From Zoogloea sp. (GTDB taxonomy: Bacteria; Pseudomonadota; Gammaproteobacteria; Burkholderiales; Rhodocyclaceae): a stretch of 54,631 nt of DNA. Both the position numbers and the translations under genes were made by a program. Below are positions 42,089 to 52,200 of the stretch, piece by piece. How positions within the stretch are numbered: the stretch's first letter is position 1; every line of letters starts with the position of its first letter. The stretch lies in NCBI GenBank assembly GCA_023150095.1, contig JAKLLO010000009.1:1-54631 (forward strand), written 5' to 3'. Below the pieces are notes generated by a model. It was not told where the DNA came from. It was given only the letters and a program-made list of their open reading frames with translations, and ran no database searches.

Positions 42089-44265
42089 AAACGGGACGTT
42101 GTGGCGTCAAGCTTGGCGCGTGGGTTATTGCAGCATGTTTCGGGGGGCTGACCCCGCTGGCGCCAGCCCTGGCGCAGACGCCGCCGGGGGCTGAAGTTCG
42201 GGCGAACAATCGCATCGAGAACATCGTCGCTGCAGATCAGGGCGGCAACGTCATGCTCAAGCTCACCATGGCCCAGCCCCTGGCGGCGGTGCCGGCGAGC
42301 TTCAGCGTCGCCAATCCGGCGCGGGTGGCCTTCGATTTCCCCGACACGGCCAACGGCCTCGGGCGCAACAGCCAGGCGCTCAATGCCGGCGACCTGCGCA
42401 GCGTCAATATCGTCCAGGTGGGCGACCGCACGCGGCTCGTCCTCAACCTGACCCGCGTCTCGCCCTACGATGTCCGCATCGATGGCAAGGACGTGCTGAT
42501 CACCCTCTCGTCGGCCCAGATGAAGGAAGCCACCGGCGTGGGCGCAGCCCAGGCGTCGCAGTTTGCCGCGCCGTCGTCGATGGCCATGGGTGAACGTCAT
42601 GCAATCCGTGACATCAACTTCCGTCGCGGCAAGGAAGGTGAAGGCCGGCTGGTGGTCGATCTGTCCGACCCCAACGCCGGGATCGACATCCGCCAGCAGG
42701 GCACCAGCCTGATCGTCGACTTCCTGAAGACTGACGTGCCCGAGCAACTGCGTCGCAAGCTTGACGTGATGGATTTCGGCACGCCGGTGTCTACCGTGCT
42801 GACCCAGGCGCAGGGCGGAAACGTGCGCATGACCGTCACCCCCAAGGGCCTGTGGGAGCACAATGCCTATCAGAGCGACAGCCAGTTCGTGCTTGAGGTG
42901 AAGCCGGTCCGCGAAGACCCGAACAAGCTCACCCAGGGTTCCGCCAAGGGCCGCTTCGGGGGTGAGAAGCTGTCGCTGAACTTCCAGAACATCGACGTAC
43001 GTTCGGTGCTGCAGGTCATCGCCGACTTCACCAACTTCAACATCATCACCAGCGACTCGGTGCAGGGCAACCTCACCCTGCGCCTCAAGGACGTGCCGTG
43101 GGATCAGGCGCTGGACATCATCCTCCAGGCCCGTGGCCTCGACATGCGCAAGAACGGCAACGTGATCTGGATCGCGCCGCGGGATGAACTCGCTGCCCGC
43201 GAGAAGCTCGATCTCGAAGCCAAGGCCCAGATCGGTGATCTCGAGCCCCTGCGCACCGAGAGCTTCCAGATCAACTATCACAAGGCCAAGTCGGTCGCCG
43301 AGTTCCTCAAGAGCAAGGACCAGACGGTGCTGTCCAAGCGCGGCAGCGTGGTGCCCGACGAGCGCAGCAACAAGATCTTCGTGAATGACATCCCGTCGCG
43401 CCTCGAGGAGATGCGCCGCCTGATCGCCGAGATCGACGTGGAAGTACGCCAGGTGCTGATCGAAGCGCAGATCGTCGAAGCCACCGACACCTTCTCGCGC
43501 AACCTGGGTGTCCGCCTTGGCTTTGGCGGCAAGACCGGCGGCCTGCTGGGCACCACCACCGGCGGCGTGCAGGTCTATCGCAACACCTTCGGGTCCGGCA
43601 ATCTGTCGAGCACCGGCTACCAGGCCGGCCAGATCGTCACGATGCCGAACTTCAACGACTCCCTCGGCGTCAATCTGCCGGCCTCGACGATCAACAACAA
43701 GCAGGCCGGTGCGTTCTCTCTGGCGCTGTGGAACAGCGCTGCCACGCGCTACATCGATCTCGAAGTCTCGGCTCTCGAAGCCGACGGTCGCGGCAAGGTG
43801 GTGTCCCGTCCGCGCGTCATGACCGCCGACAAGGCCGAGGCGATCATCGAGCAGGGTACCGAAATCCCGTACAACTCGGCCACCAGCTCCGGCGCCACCA
43901 GCGTGTCGTTCCGTAAGGCCAACCTGGCGCTCAAGGTCAAGCCGCAGGTTACGCCGGATGGCAAGATCATGATGACGCTTGAGGTGAACAAGGATTCGCC
44001 CAACTATAATGTGGCGCTGACCTCGGGTGTCCCGATCGACACCAAGCACGTCAAGACCGAAGTTGTCGTTGAGAACGGCGGTACGATCGTCATCGGTGGC
44101 ATCTACACCCAGGATGTCTCCAACGCGACGACCAAGATCCCCCTCCTTGGCGATCTGCCCGTGCTCGGTTATCTCTTCCGCAGCAATGAGCGCAAGGACA
44201 ACAAGACCGAACTGCTTGTCTTCATCACGCCACGTATCATCAACGACCAGCTTGGTCTGCGTTGA
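42085..44265 (+). CDS. pilQ: Type IV pilus secretin PilQ
   Basis: A 726-residue outer-membrane secretin. Signal peptide residues about 1-30; two AMIN domains (NRIENIVAADQGGNVMLKLTMAQPL and later RHAIRDINFRRGKEGEGRLVVDLSD); the STN/N0 domain at KLSLNFQNIDVRSVLQVIADFTNFNIITSDSVQGNLTLRLKDVPWDQALDIIL; an N1 domain; and the secretin channel ending KIPLLGDLPVLGYLFRS and LLVFITPRII. ATG 42085 is set by the overlap with pilP. Confidence 0.97.
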   Translation: MKTGRCGVKLGAWVIAACFGGLTPLAPALAQTPPGAEVRANNRIENIVAADQGGNVMLKLTMAQPLAAVPASFSVANPARVAFDFPDTANGLGRNSQALNAGDLRSVNIVQVGDRTRLVLNLTRVSPYDVRIDGKDVLITLSSAQMKEATGVGAAQASQFAAPSSMAMGERHAIRDINFRRGKEGEGRLVVDLSDPNAGIDIRQQGTSLIVDFLKTDVPEQLRRKLDVMDFGTPVSTVLTQAQGGNVRMTVTPKGLWEHNAYQSDSQFVLEVKPVREDPNKLTQGSAKGRFGGEKLSLNFQNIDVRSVLQVIADFTNFNIITSDSVQGNLTLRLKDVPWDQALDIILQARGLDMRKNGNVIWIAPRDELAAREKLDLEAKAQIGDLEPLRTESFQINYHKAKSVAEFLKSKDQTVLSKRGSVVPDERSNKIFVNDIPSRLEEMRRLIAEIDVEVRQVLIEAQIVEATDTFSRNLGVRLGFGGKTGGLLGTTTGGVQVYRNTFGSGNLSSTGYQAGQIVTMPNFNDSLGVNLPASTINNKQAGAFSLALWNSAATRYIDLEVSALEADGRGKVVSRPRVMTADKAEAIIEQGTEIPYNSATSSGATSVSFRKANLALKVKPQVTPDGKIMMTLEVNKDSPNYNVALTSGVPIDTKHVKTEVVVENGGTIVIGGIYTQDVSNATTKIPLLGDLPVLGYLFRSNERKDNKTELLVFITPRIINDQLGLR

Positions 44266-44288
44266 ACCTGATTTGAATGGAAAAACCT

Positions 44289-46232
44289 ATGCGTAATCTG
44301 AGAACTGCCGGCTGGATGTCCCGGAGCCGGATTGCGGTGGCACTGGCCGCCGCGCTGGCCTTGGCCGGGTGCGGCGGTGGTGGTGGCGGGAGCAGCTCGA
44401 ACAATTGCCTGCCCTTCCAGACGTCCACCGAATGCGCCACCAGTGGCGGCGGCACGACCACCACCCAGACGGCGACCCAGCTGTCGCTGTCGGTCGATAC
44501 GCCGACGATCCAGACCAACGGCAGTTCAACCGTCACCCTGTCGGCCACGCTGAAGGACGAAAAGAACGCCGTGGTGCCCGGTGCAACGGTGACCTTCACC
44601 GCGGATTCCGGGACGATCTCCGCCTCGACGGCAACGACCAATGCCAGTGGTGTCGCATCGATCACCTTCAACTCCAACGACGACAAGACCAACCGCACGG
44701 TCAATTTCACGGCGACCTCTGGCTCTCTGAGCAAGGCGACGTCAGTGGTGGTGCAGGGCACGCGGATTGGTTTTGGGGGTGATACGTCCGCTGTCGCTGG
44801 TAAGGTGGTATCAATGTCGGTTGTTTTGCTTGATGGTGCAGGTAAAGCAATTGCAAATCAGAGCATCAGCGTACGTTCAAAGCTTGGTAACCGAGTGCCG
44901 GCCGCCGTTACCACGGACGTGAACGGCCAAGCGACAGTAACGTTTACTCCCGATGTTGCGGGTACCGACACGATCACTGCATCTGCTCTCGGAGCTCAGC
45001 TATCCCAGGATTTAGTCGTGTCTGCGGTGAACTACTCTTTTGTTTCTCCTGCGGTAGACTCCACAACCAACGTGAACGTATGCACCCCCGTAACTGTGCG
45101 GCTTGCTGGCGCAACGGCTACGCACGCTAAGTTCACGGTTTCTCGAGGGCAGGTATATTCGGACAGTAGCTGCAGTAGCAGCGCCACTCCGCAACTGATT
45201 CCGTTTATTGGTTCAACGGCAACTGCATATGTGATGTCACCTGGTGCCGGTGCTGCGACGGTGTATGCAGAGTTGTACGGTAGTTCATCAGCTGCGCAAG
45301 CTAATTTGCCAATCAAGTTTATCGCGACGATAGCCAATAGTATTATTGTGCAAGGCGATCCCACAGTCGTTATCGTAAATGGTTCATCCAGTATTACGGC
45401 CATCGTAAAGGATTCGAGTGGCAATCCTGTTTCCGGTCAAACGGTAGTGTTTTCAGTGCCAAATGGTGGCGGTGTTCCTGAGCCCACCACCGCGGTCACC
45501 AATGATTCTGGCGCAGCATCCACTACGTTCAAGGCTGACGCATCTATCAGTGGTAAGGATTCCGTTCAAATCAAGGCTTCAGTAGCTGGCATTGCGCCAG
45601 CAGTTGCGACGTTGACTGTAGCTGGGCAGGCAGTGAATATTGCAATCGGAACAGACAATCAGGTCGGGATCGTCGACTCTGCTCCGATGTTCCGCAAGGT
45701 TTGGGCGGTGCTTGTGTCGGATCCTGCGAGCGGACCGATCAAGAATCAAGTTGTCACTGTCTCCCTTCGGGGGGTCGCGTTCCATCGGGGTTACTACTCG
45801 ATCGCTACAGGCGAGACGAAGTGGTCTCAGCAGATTACGACCGAGACCCTTTATCCTGGGATATGCTTGGCTGAAGATGCCAATAATAACGGTACTGTCG
45901 AGACCGGCGAATTGGGCGATCGTAACGGAAATGGTGTGCTTGAGCCGAATGGTGCGGCGATCGTGCGTGCGCCAACATCCTCTGGTGGCTTGAGTGCCAC
46001 CGTTACAACAGATGCAACGGGAACGGCAACTTTTTACGTTGAGTATCTGCGAGCTTATGCTTCCTGGGTGTTGGTGGAGTTGAAGGCAACGGCATCTGTG
46101 GCTGGCAAGAACAGTTCTGCATCCAGAACTTTCTTTTTGCCGATTCCTGCGTCAGAGGTGTTGGATAAGGATGTTGAACCATCTTTCAGGTGGTCCCCTT
46201 TTGGTCAAAATCCTAGTTGCTTGTCGTACTGA
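44289..46232 (+). CDS. Ig-like (Big_1-type) repeat lipoprotein with calcium-loop-like motif
   Basis: A 647-residue lipoprotein. The signal ends LALAGC, followed by a Gly/Ser run. It contains several bacterial Ig-like repeats of the invasin type, e.g. QLSLSVDTPTIQTNGSSTVTLSATL, GATVTFTADSGTI, TNASGVASITF, and later GNPVSGQTVVFSVPNGGG. Near residues 528-556 there are two EF-hand-like Asp/Asn loops (DANNNGTVETGE and DRNGNGVLEPNG). From about 44780 the GC content drops and AT-rich codons (GTA, ATA, TTA) appear, unlike its neighbours. It sits between pilQ and aroK. An ATG at 44277 is an alternative start. Adhesion or surface display is a guess. Confidence 0.75.
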   Translation: MRNLRTAGWMSRSRIAVALAAALALAGCGGGGGGSSSNNCLPFQTSTECATSGGGTTTTQTATQLSLSVDTPTIQTNGSSTVTLSATLKDEKNAVVPGATVTFTADSGTISASTATTNASGVASITFNSNDDKTNRTVNFTATSGSLSKATSVVVQGTRIGFGGDTSAVAGKVVSMSVVLLDGAGKAIANQSISVRSKLGNRVPAAVTTDVNGQATVTFTPDVAGTDTITASALGAQLSQDLVVSAVNYSFVSPAVDSTTNVNVCTPVTVRLAGATATHAKFTVSRGQVYSDSSCSSSATPQLIPFIGSTATAYVMSPGAGAATVYAELYGSSSAAQANLPIKFIATIANSIIVQGDPTVVIVNGSSSITAIVKDSSGNPVSGQTVVFSVPNGGGVPEPTTAVTNDSGAASTTFKADASISGKDSVQIKASVAGIAPAVATLTVAGQAVNIAIGTDNQVGIVDSAPMFRKVWAVLVSDPASGPIKNQVVTVSLRGVAFHRGYYSIATGETKWSQQITTETLYPGICLAEDANNNGTVETGELGDRNGNGVLEPNGAAIVRAPTSSGGLSATVTTDATGTATFYVEYLRAYASWVLVELKATASVAGKNSSASRTFFLPIPASEVLDKDVEPSFRWSPFGQNPSCLSY

Positions 46233-46255
46233 TACGCTCTTAAGGTAGTTTTATC

Positions 46256-46287
46256 AAAAAGGCTGGCCCAACCCGGGCCAGCTTTTT
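46256..46287. terminator. Intrinsic terminator between the Ig-like gene and aroK
   Basis: GCTGGCCC (46262-46269) and GGGCCAGC (46275-46282), a perfect 8-bp stem with a 5-base loop, followed by TTTTT and preceded by AAAAA, so bidirectional in form. It separates the pil/Ig-like transcript from aroKB. Confidence 0.85.
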
Positions 46288-46307
46288 GCTGTCCACTCAC
46301 ACCCGTT

Positions 46308-46850
46308 ATGTCCGTACTGAATCCTGAAAAAGCGCGCTGCATCGTTCTTGTCGGAATGCCGGGTTCGGGGAAGACCACGGTGGGTCGGGAGCTTGCCAAA
46401 CGCCTTGGTCGCCGTTTCGTCGATTGCGATCACGAACTCGAAGCCCGGACCGGGGTCAAGATTCCCACGATCTTCGAGATTGAGGGTGAGGACGGGTTTA
46501 GGCGTCGCGAGACTCAGACGCTCGAAGCCCTTACTGAAGAGACCGATCTGGTGCTGGCCACTGGCGGCGGTGCGGTGACGCGGGCTGAGAACCGGACCCT
46601 GCTGGCCGACCGGGGGGTCGTGATCTATCTCAACGTCACTCCTCACGTATTGTGGGAGCGCACCCGCCACGACCGCACCCGGCCGTTGCTCCAGGTGCCT
46701 GATCCCAAGGGGCGGCTGCAGGAGCTCTACGTCGCTCGTGATCCGCTCTATCGGGAGGTGGCCCACATCATCGTCGAGGGCGGGCGTGGCACGCCTCACG
46801 CGATGGTGCGGACGATTGAAAAGGAACTGCAGGCCCTATGCGCACTTTGA
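46308..46850 (+). CDS. aroK: Shikimate kinase
   Basis: A 180-residue P-loop kinase of the shikimate pathway. Walker A is [12 protein letters not shown]; then [34 protein letters not shown] and [21 protein letters not shown] is the lid. It overlaps aroB by 13 bases. The terminator just upstream implies its own promoter in the short gap, or read-through. Confidence 0.97.
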   Translation: MSVLNPEKARCIVLVGMPGSGKTTVGRELAKRLGRRFVDCDHELEARTGVKIPTIFEIEGEDGFRRRETQTLEALTEETDLVLATGGGAVTRAENRTLLADRGVVIYLNVTPHVLWERTRHDRTRPLLQVPDPKGRLQELYVARDPLYREVAHIIVEGGRGTPHAMVRTIEKELQALCAL

Positions 46851-47917
46851 ACGTCGAACTCGCCGAACGCGGCTACCCCATCCGGATCGGCGCGAATCTG
46901 CTGGAACAGCCCGGGCTCATCAAGCCCTACGTCAAGACGCGGCGCGTGGCTGTGATCACCAACGACGTGGTCGGCCCGCTGTATCTCGATGCGTTTGTCG
47001 CCGGGCTGGAGGCTGAAGGCCTCACCGTCACCCGCATCGTGCTGCCCGACGGCGAAGCTCACAAGGACTGGCCGACCCTCAACCTGATCTTCGACGGCCT
47101 GCTGGCGGCGCGCTGTGACCGCGGCACCACGCTGATTGCCCTCGGCGGTGGAGTGGTGGGCGACATGGTCGGGTTTGCGGCCGCCACCTACCAGCGCGGG
47201 GTGCCCTTCATCCAGGTGCCCACCACGTTGCTGTCCCAGGTGGATTCGTCGGTCGGCGGGAAGACGGCGATCAATCATCCTCTTGGCAAGAACATGATCG
47301 GCGCGTTCTATCAGCCCCGGCTGGTGATCGCCGACACCGCCGCCCTCAACACCCTGCCGGATCGCGAGCTGAAAGCCGGGCTGGCGGAGGTCATCAAATA
47401 TGGCCTGATCCGCGACCTGCCTTTCCTCGACTGGATCGAGGCCAATCTCGAACGCCTGCTGGCACGAGATCAGGATGCCCTGGCCGAAGCGGTCGAGCGT
47501 TCCTGTCGCAACAAGGCCGAGGTCGTGGTGGCCGACGAGACCGAGCAGGGCGAGCGTGCCACGCTCAATCTGGGCCACACCTTCGGCCACGCCATCGAAA
47601 CCGGCCTCGGCTACGGCGAATGGCTGCACGGCGAGGCCGTGGCGGCGGGCGCGGTGATGGCGGCCGATCTGTCGCGACGCCTCGGCTGGCTCTCCGATGC
47701 CGATGTGGAGCGCGTCCGCTCCATCCACGTGCGGGCTGGACTTCCGGTCAAGGGCGCGCCGCTGGGCGCCGATCGTTACCTCGAGCTGATGGCCCACGAC
47801 AAGAAAGTCTCCGACGGCACGCTGCGCCTCGTGCTGCTCAAGCAGATCGGCAAGGCGGTGATCACCGCCGAAGCGCCGGTCGATGCAATCCGAGCCACCA
47901 TCGAGGCCTGCTGCTGA
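46838..47917 (+). CDS. aroB: 3-dehydroquinate synthase
   Basis: A 359-residue enzyme making dehydroquinate from DAHP. NAD-binding loop [50 protein letters not shown], the zinc His in [11 protein letters not shown], and later [15 protein letters not shown]. Overlaps aroK; dgt follows after 19 bases. Confidence 0.97.
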   Translation: MRTLNVELAERGYPIRIGANLLEQPGLIKPYVKTRRVAVITNDVVGPLYLDAFVAGLEAEGLTVTRIVLPDGEAHKDWPTLNLIFDGLLAARCDRGTTLIALGGGVVGDMVGFAAATYQRGVPFIQVPTTLLSQVDSSVGGKTAINHPLGKNMIGAFYQPRLVIADTAALNTLPDRELKAGLAEVIKYGLIRDLPFLDWIEANLERLLARDQDALAEAVERSCRNKAEVVVADETEQGERATLNLGHTFGHAIETGLGYGEWLHGEAVAAGAVMAADLSRRLGWLSDADVERVRSIHVRAGLPVKGAPLGADRYLELMAHDKKVSDGTLRLVLLKQIGKAVITAEAPVDAIRATIEACC

Positions 47918-47936
47918 AGCGCCGGGCCGGGAAACC

Positions 47937-49061
47937 ATGACCGATCTCGCGCCCTACGCCGTCACCGAAGCCAACTCCCGCGGGCGCCAGCTGCCCGAGC
48001 CGGCGCCTCTCGCCCGGGGTGAGTTCCAGCGCGACCGCGACCGCATCGTCCACTGCACGGCCTTCCGGCGGCTCGAATATAAAACCCAGGTCTTCGTGAA
48101 TCACGAAGGCGACCTGTTCCGCACCCGCCTCACCCACAGCATCGAGGTCGCCCAGATCACCCGCTCGATCGCCCGGGCGCTGCACCTCAACGAGGATCTC
48201 GCCGAGGCGGTCGCCCTGTCCCACGATCTCGGCCACACCCCCTTCGGCCACGCCGGCCAGGAGGCGCTCAACGGTTGCATGAAGGATTTCGGCGGCTTCG
48301 AGCACAACCTCCAGTCCCTGCGCACAGTCGATCTGCTCGAAGAGAGCTACGCCGAATTCAACGGCCTCAACCTGCTCCACGAAACGCGGGAAGGCATCCT
48401 CAAGCACTGTTCGCCCAAGAACGCCGAACTGCTCGGCGACATCGGCCGGCGTTTTCTCGAAGGCCGCCAGCCGTCCCTCGAGGCCCAGCTCGCCAACCTC
48501 GCCGACGAGATCGCCTACAACAACCACGACGTGGACGACGGCCTGCGCTCGGGCCTCATCAGCCTCGAGCAGCTTGATGCGGTGCCGATCTTCGCCCGCA
48601 ACCGGCGCACTGTCGAAGTGGCCTACCCCGGTCTGGCCGGTCGCCGCCTGATTCACGAGACCATCCGGCGGATGATCAACATGATGGCGGTCGATCTCAT
48701 CGATCAGACCCGCGACAACATCCTGGCAGCTGGTGTGGCCAGCCTCGAGGACGTTCGTCGCGCGCCGCGTCTGGTGGCCTACAGCACCGACCTGCTGCCC
48801 GAGCTGCGGATTCTCAAGACCTTCCTCCGCGACAATCTCTACCACCACTACCAGGTGCTGCGCATGACCGACAAGGCCCGGCGCATCATCCAGGATCTCT
48901 TCGGCGCCTTCATGAACGACCCGCGCCTGCTGCCGCCCCAGTACCAGCAGATGGCCCGGAGCGACAAGCCGCGGGCCATCGCCGATTACATCGCCGGCAT
49001 GACCGACCGCTATGCCATGAAGGAACATCGCCGCCTGTTTGCCGTCGGCGAAATCTACTGA
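47937..49061 (+). CDS. dgt: dGTPase-like deoxynucleoside triphosphate triphosphohydrolase
   Basis: A 374-residue HD-domain protein of the short Dgt type. [24 protein letters not shown], and [13 protein letters not shown] provide the metal ligands. ATG 47937 was chosen because GGGA lies upstream and it starts 19 bases after aroB. It removes triphosphate from dGTP/dNTPs. The 233-bp gap to gltB follows. Confidence 0.93.
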   Translation: MTDLAPYAVTEANSRGRQLPEPAPLARGEFQRDRDRIVHCTAFRRLEYKTQVFVNHEGDLFRTRLTHSIEVAQITRSIARALHLNEDLAEAVALSHDLGHTPFGHAGQEALNGCMKDFGGFEHNLQSLRTVDLLEESYAEFNGLNLLHETREGILKHCSPKNAELLGDIGRRFLEGRQPSLEAQLANLADEIAYNNHDVDDGLRSGLISLEQLDAVPIFARNRRTVEVAYPGLAGRRLIHETIRRMINMMAVDLIDQTRDNILAAGVASLEDVRRAPRLVAYSTDLLPELRILKTFLRDNLYHHYQVLRMTDKARRIIQDLFGAFMNDPRLLPPQYQQMARSDKPRAIADYIAGMTDRYAMKEHRRLFAVGEIY

Positions 49062-49095
49062 AGCCCCGCCGGTCTTGCGGCAGCGCAAAAAATCC

Positions 49096-49125
49096 TTGAA
49101 GGACGGGCACCTGCGGCGGTATATT
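49096..49125 (+). promoter_or_regulatory. Sigma70-type promoter in the gltB upstream region
   Basis: TTGAAG (49096-49101) and TATATT (49120-49125), 18-base spacer, in the gap after dgt. The predicted start is about 49132. Confidence 0.5.
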
Positions 49126-49131
49126 CGACCC

Positions 49132-49203
49132 TCGCCCAATGTGTTTGAACGGTCTCCTCGTCGGGATCTCGCGTAGCCGGCCGGCCATGCTTTGCCGGCT
49201 TTT
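49132..49203 (+). ncRNA. Possible small RNA or attenuated leader before gltB
   Basis: From the predicted start to a hairpin/T-run about 70 bases later. The hairpin is AGCCGGC (49174-49180) with GCCGGCT (49193-49199), then TTTT. No open frame is evident. It may be a short independent RNA, or a leader whose terminator controls gltBD; sequence alone cannot decide. Confidence 0.35.
49174..49203 (+). terminator. Terminator-like hairpin 92 bases before gltB
   Basis: 7-bp stem AGCCGGC/GCCGGCT, 12-base loop, then a T-run (49199-49203). It fits a rho-independent terminator or attenuator. Confidence 0.6.
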
Positions 49204-49294
49204 TCACGGTTCGGACGGGGCGTTTTCCGCAGTTTGAAGGTCCGGCGTTACAGCAACGCGAACGCCGGTGTGTGTTGTGTCGAGGAAAAACAAG

Positions 49295-52200
49295 ATGGAT
49301 CTTCCCCTGGAGCAGGGTCTGTACGACCCCGCCAACGAACATGACGCCTGTGGTGTCGGCTTCATCGCACATATCAAGGGCAACAAGACTCACGACATCG
49401 TTCTGCAGGGTCTCGAAATCCTGAAGAACCTGGATCACCGGGGTGCCGTGGGTGCTGATCCGCTGCAAGGCGACGGCGCCGGCATCCTCATCCAGATTCC
49501 GGACACCCTGTTCCGCGAAGAGATGGCCAAGCAGGGCGTGACGCTGCCGCCCGCCGGCGACTACGGTGTCGGCATGGTCTTCCTGCCGAAGGAGCACGCC
49601 TCCCGCCTCGCCTGTGAGGAAGAGATCGAGCGCGCCACCCGCGCCGAAGGTCAGGTTGTCCTCGGCTGGCGCGATGTGCCGACCGATCCGGCGATGCCCA
49701 TGTCGCCCACCGTCAAGGCCAAGGAGCCGGTGATCCGCCAGGTCTTCATCGGCCGCGGTCCCGACGTGATGGTCACCGACGCCCTCGAGCGCAAGCTGTA
49801 CGTGATCCGTCGCCGTGCCGCCAACGCCATCGCCGCGCTCAAGCTCAAGCACTCCAAGGAGTTCTACACCCCGTCGATGTCCGCCCGGACCATCAACTAC
49901 AAGGGTCTCCTCCTCGCCGACCAGGTCGGCCAGTACTACTTCGATCTGCAGGATCCGCGTTGCGTGTCCGCGCTGTCGCTCGTTCACCAGCGCTTCTCGA
50001 CCAACACCTTCCCCACCTGGCATCTGGCCCACCCGTTCCGTTACATCGCCCACAACGGCGAAATCAACACGGTTCGCGGCAACTACAACTGGATGCGTGC
50101 CCGCGAAAAGGGCACCCACTCGCCGCTGCTGGGTGAAGACCTGCAGAAGCTGTGGCCGCTGATCTACCCGGGTCAGTCCGACTCCGCCGCCTTCGACAAC
50201 GCCCTCGAACTGCTGGTGATGAGCGGCTACTCCCTGGCCCACGCGATGATGATGATGATTCCCGAAGCCTGGGAATCCCACACGCTGATGGACCAGAAGC
50301 GTCGCGCCTTCTACGAATACCACGCTGCCATGATGGAGCCGTGGGACGGCCCCGCCGCCGTGGCCTTCACCGACGGCCGCCAGATCGGCGCCACCCTCGA
50401 CCGTAACGGCCTGCGCCCCGCCCGCTACCTCGTCACCGACGACGACTACGTGGTCATGGCGTCCGAATCCGGCGTGCTGCCGATCCCCGACGAGAAGATC
50501 GTCAAGAAGTGGCGTCTGCAGCCGGGCAAGATGTTCCTGATCGACATGGAACAGGGCCGCATCATCGACGACAAGGAACTCAAGGAGTCCCTCGCCGCCG
50601 CCAAGCCCTACCAGGAATGGCTGTCCCGCATCAACATCAAGCTCGATTCCTGTGCCGAGCCCGAAGCTGATGCCGCACCGACCTTCTCCGCTTCCCTGCT
50701 GGATCGTCAGCAGGCCTTCGGCTACACCCAGGAAGACATCAAGTTCATCCTCGAGCCGATGGCCAAGAGCGGTGAGGAAGCCGCCGGCTCGATGGGCAAC
50801 GACAGCCCGCTGGCCGTCCTGTCCTCGCGCAACAAGCCGATCTACAACTACTTCCGTCAGTTGTTCGCCCAGGTGACCAACCCGCCGATCGACCCGATCC
50901 GCGAACAGCTGGTCATGTCGCTGGTGTCCTTCGTCGGCCCGCGTCCGAACCTGCTCGGCATCAACGAGATCAACCCGCCGTACCGCCTGGAGGTCACCCA
51001 GCCGGTGCTGACCTTCGCCGACATGGCGAAGCTGCGCGGCATCGCCGGCTACACTGGCAACAAGTTCCGCTCCGCCGAACTCGACATCTGCTACCCGCTC
51101 GCCTGGGGCAAGCAGGGCGTCGAGGCGCGTCTGGCCTCCCTGTGCGCCGAAGCCGAGAACGCGGTGCTCAACGGCTCCAACATCCTGATCGTCTCCGACC
51201 GCAAGGTCGACGCCGACAACGTCGCGATCCCGGCGCTGCTCGCCACCTCGGCGATCCACCAGCACCTGGTCACCCAGGGCCTGCGCACCCGCACCGGCCT
51301 GGTGGTCGAAACCGGCTCCGCCCGCGAGACCCACCACTTTGCCGTGCTGGCTGGCTACGGTGCCGAGGCAGTGCATCCCTACCTCGCCCTCGAAACCCTG
51401 GCCCAGATCGCCAAGGGCGACGCCGAACTCACCGAGAAGTACACCAAGCACTTCATCAAGGGTGTCGGCAAGGGCCTGATGAAGGTCATGTCCAAGATGG
51501 GCATCTCCACCTTCATGTCCTACACCGGCGCGCAGATCTTCGAAGCCATCGGCCTCCAGAAGTCGCTGGTCGAAAAGTACTTCACCGGCACCTCGTCGCA
51601 GGTTGAAGGCATCAGCGTGTTCGAGGTGATGGAAGAGGCGATCCGTCTGCACCAGCAGGCCTTCAGCGCCGACCCGGTGCTCGCCAACGCCCTCGACGCC
51701 GGCGGCGAATACGCCTTCCGTGTCCGCGGCGAAGAGCACATGTGGACCCCGGACGCCATCGCCAAGCTCCAGCACTCCACCCGCTCGGGCAAGTACGACA
51801 CGTACAAGGAATACGCCAAGATCATCAACGATCAGAGCAAGCGCCACATGACCCTGCGCGGCCTGTTCGACCTCAAGCCCGCCGGTGCCCCGGTGCCGCT
51901 GGAAGAAGTCGAATCCGCCAAGGACATCGTCAAGCGTTTCGCCACTGGCGCGATGTCCCTCGGCTCGATCTCGACCGAAGCCCACACCACCCTCGCCGTG
52001 GCGATGAACCGCATCGGCGGCAAGTCGAACACCGGTGAAGGCGGCGAAGATCCGAAGCGCTTCTTCCCGATCGCCAAGGACACCACCCTGTCCGAAGTCA
52101 TCGGTGCCAGCCGCGTCGAGCGCGACATCGAACTGAAAGCCGGCGACAGCCTGCGTTCGTCGATCAAGCAGGTGGCTTCCGGCCGCTTTGGCGTGACCAC

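Noticed and set aside
44266-46260. Prophage or insertion sequence between pilQ and aroK
   Set aside because: No transposase, integrase or terminal repeats are seen; there is only one lipoprotein gene followed by a normal terminator.
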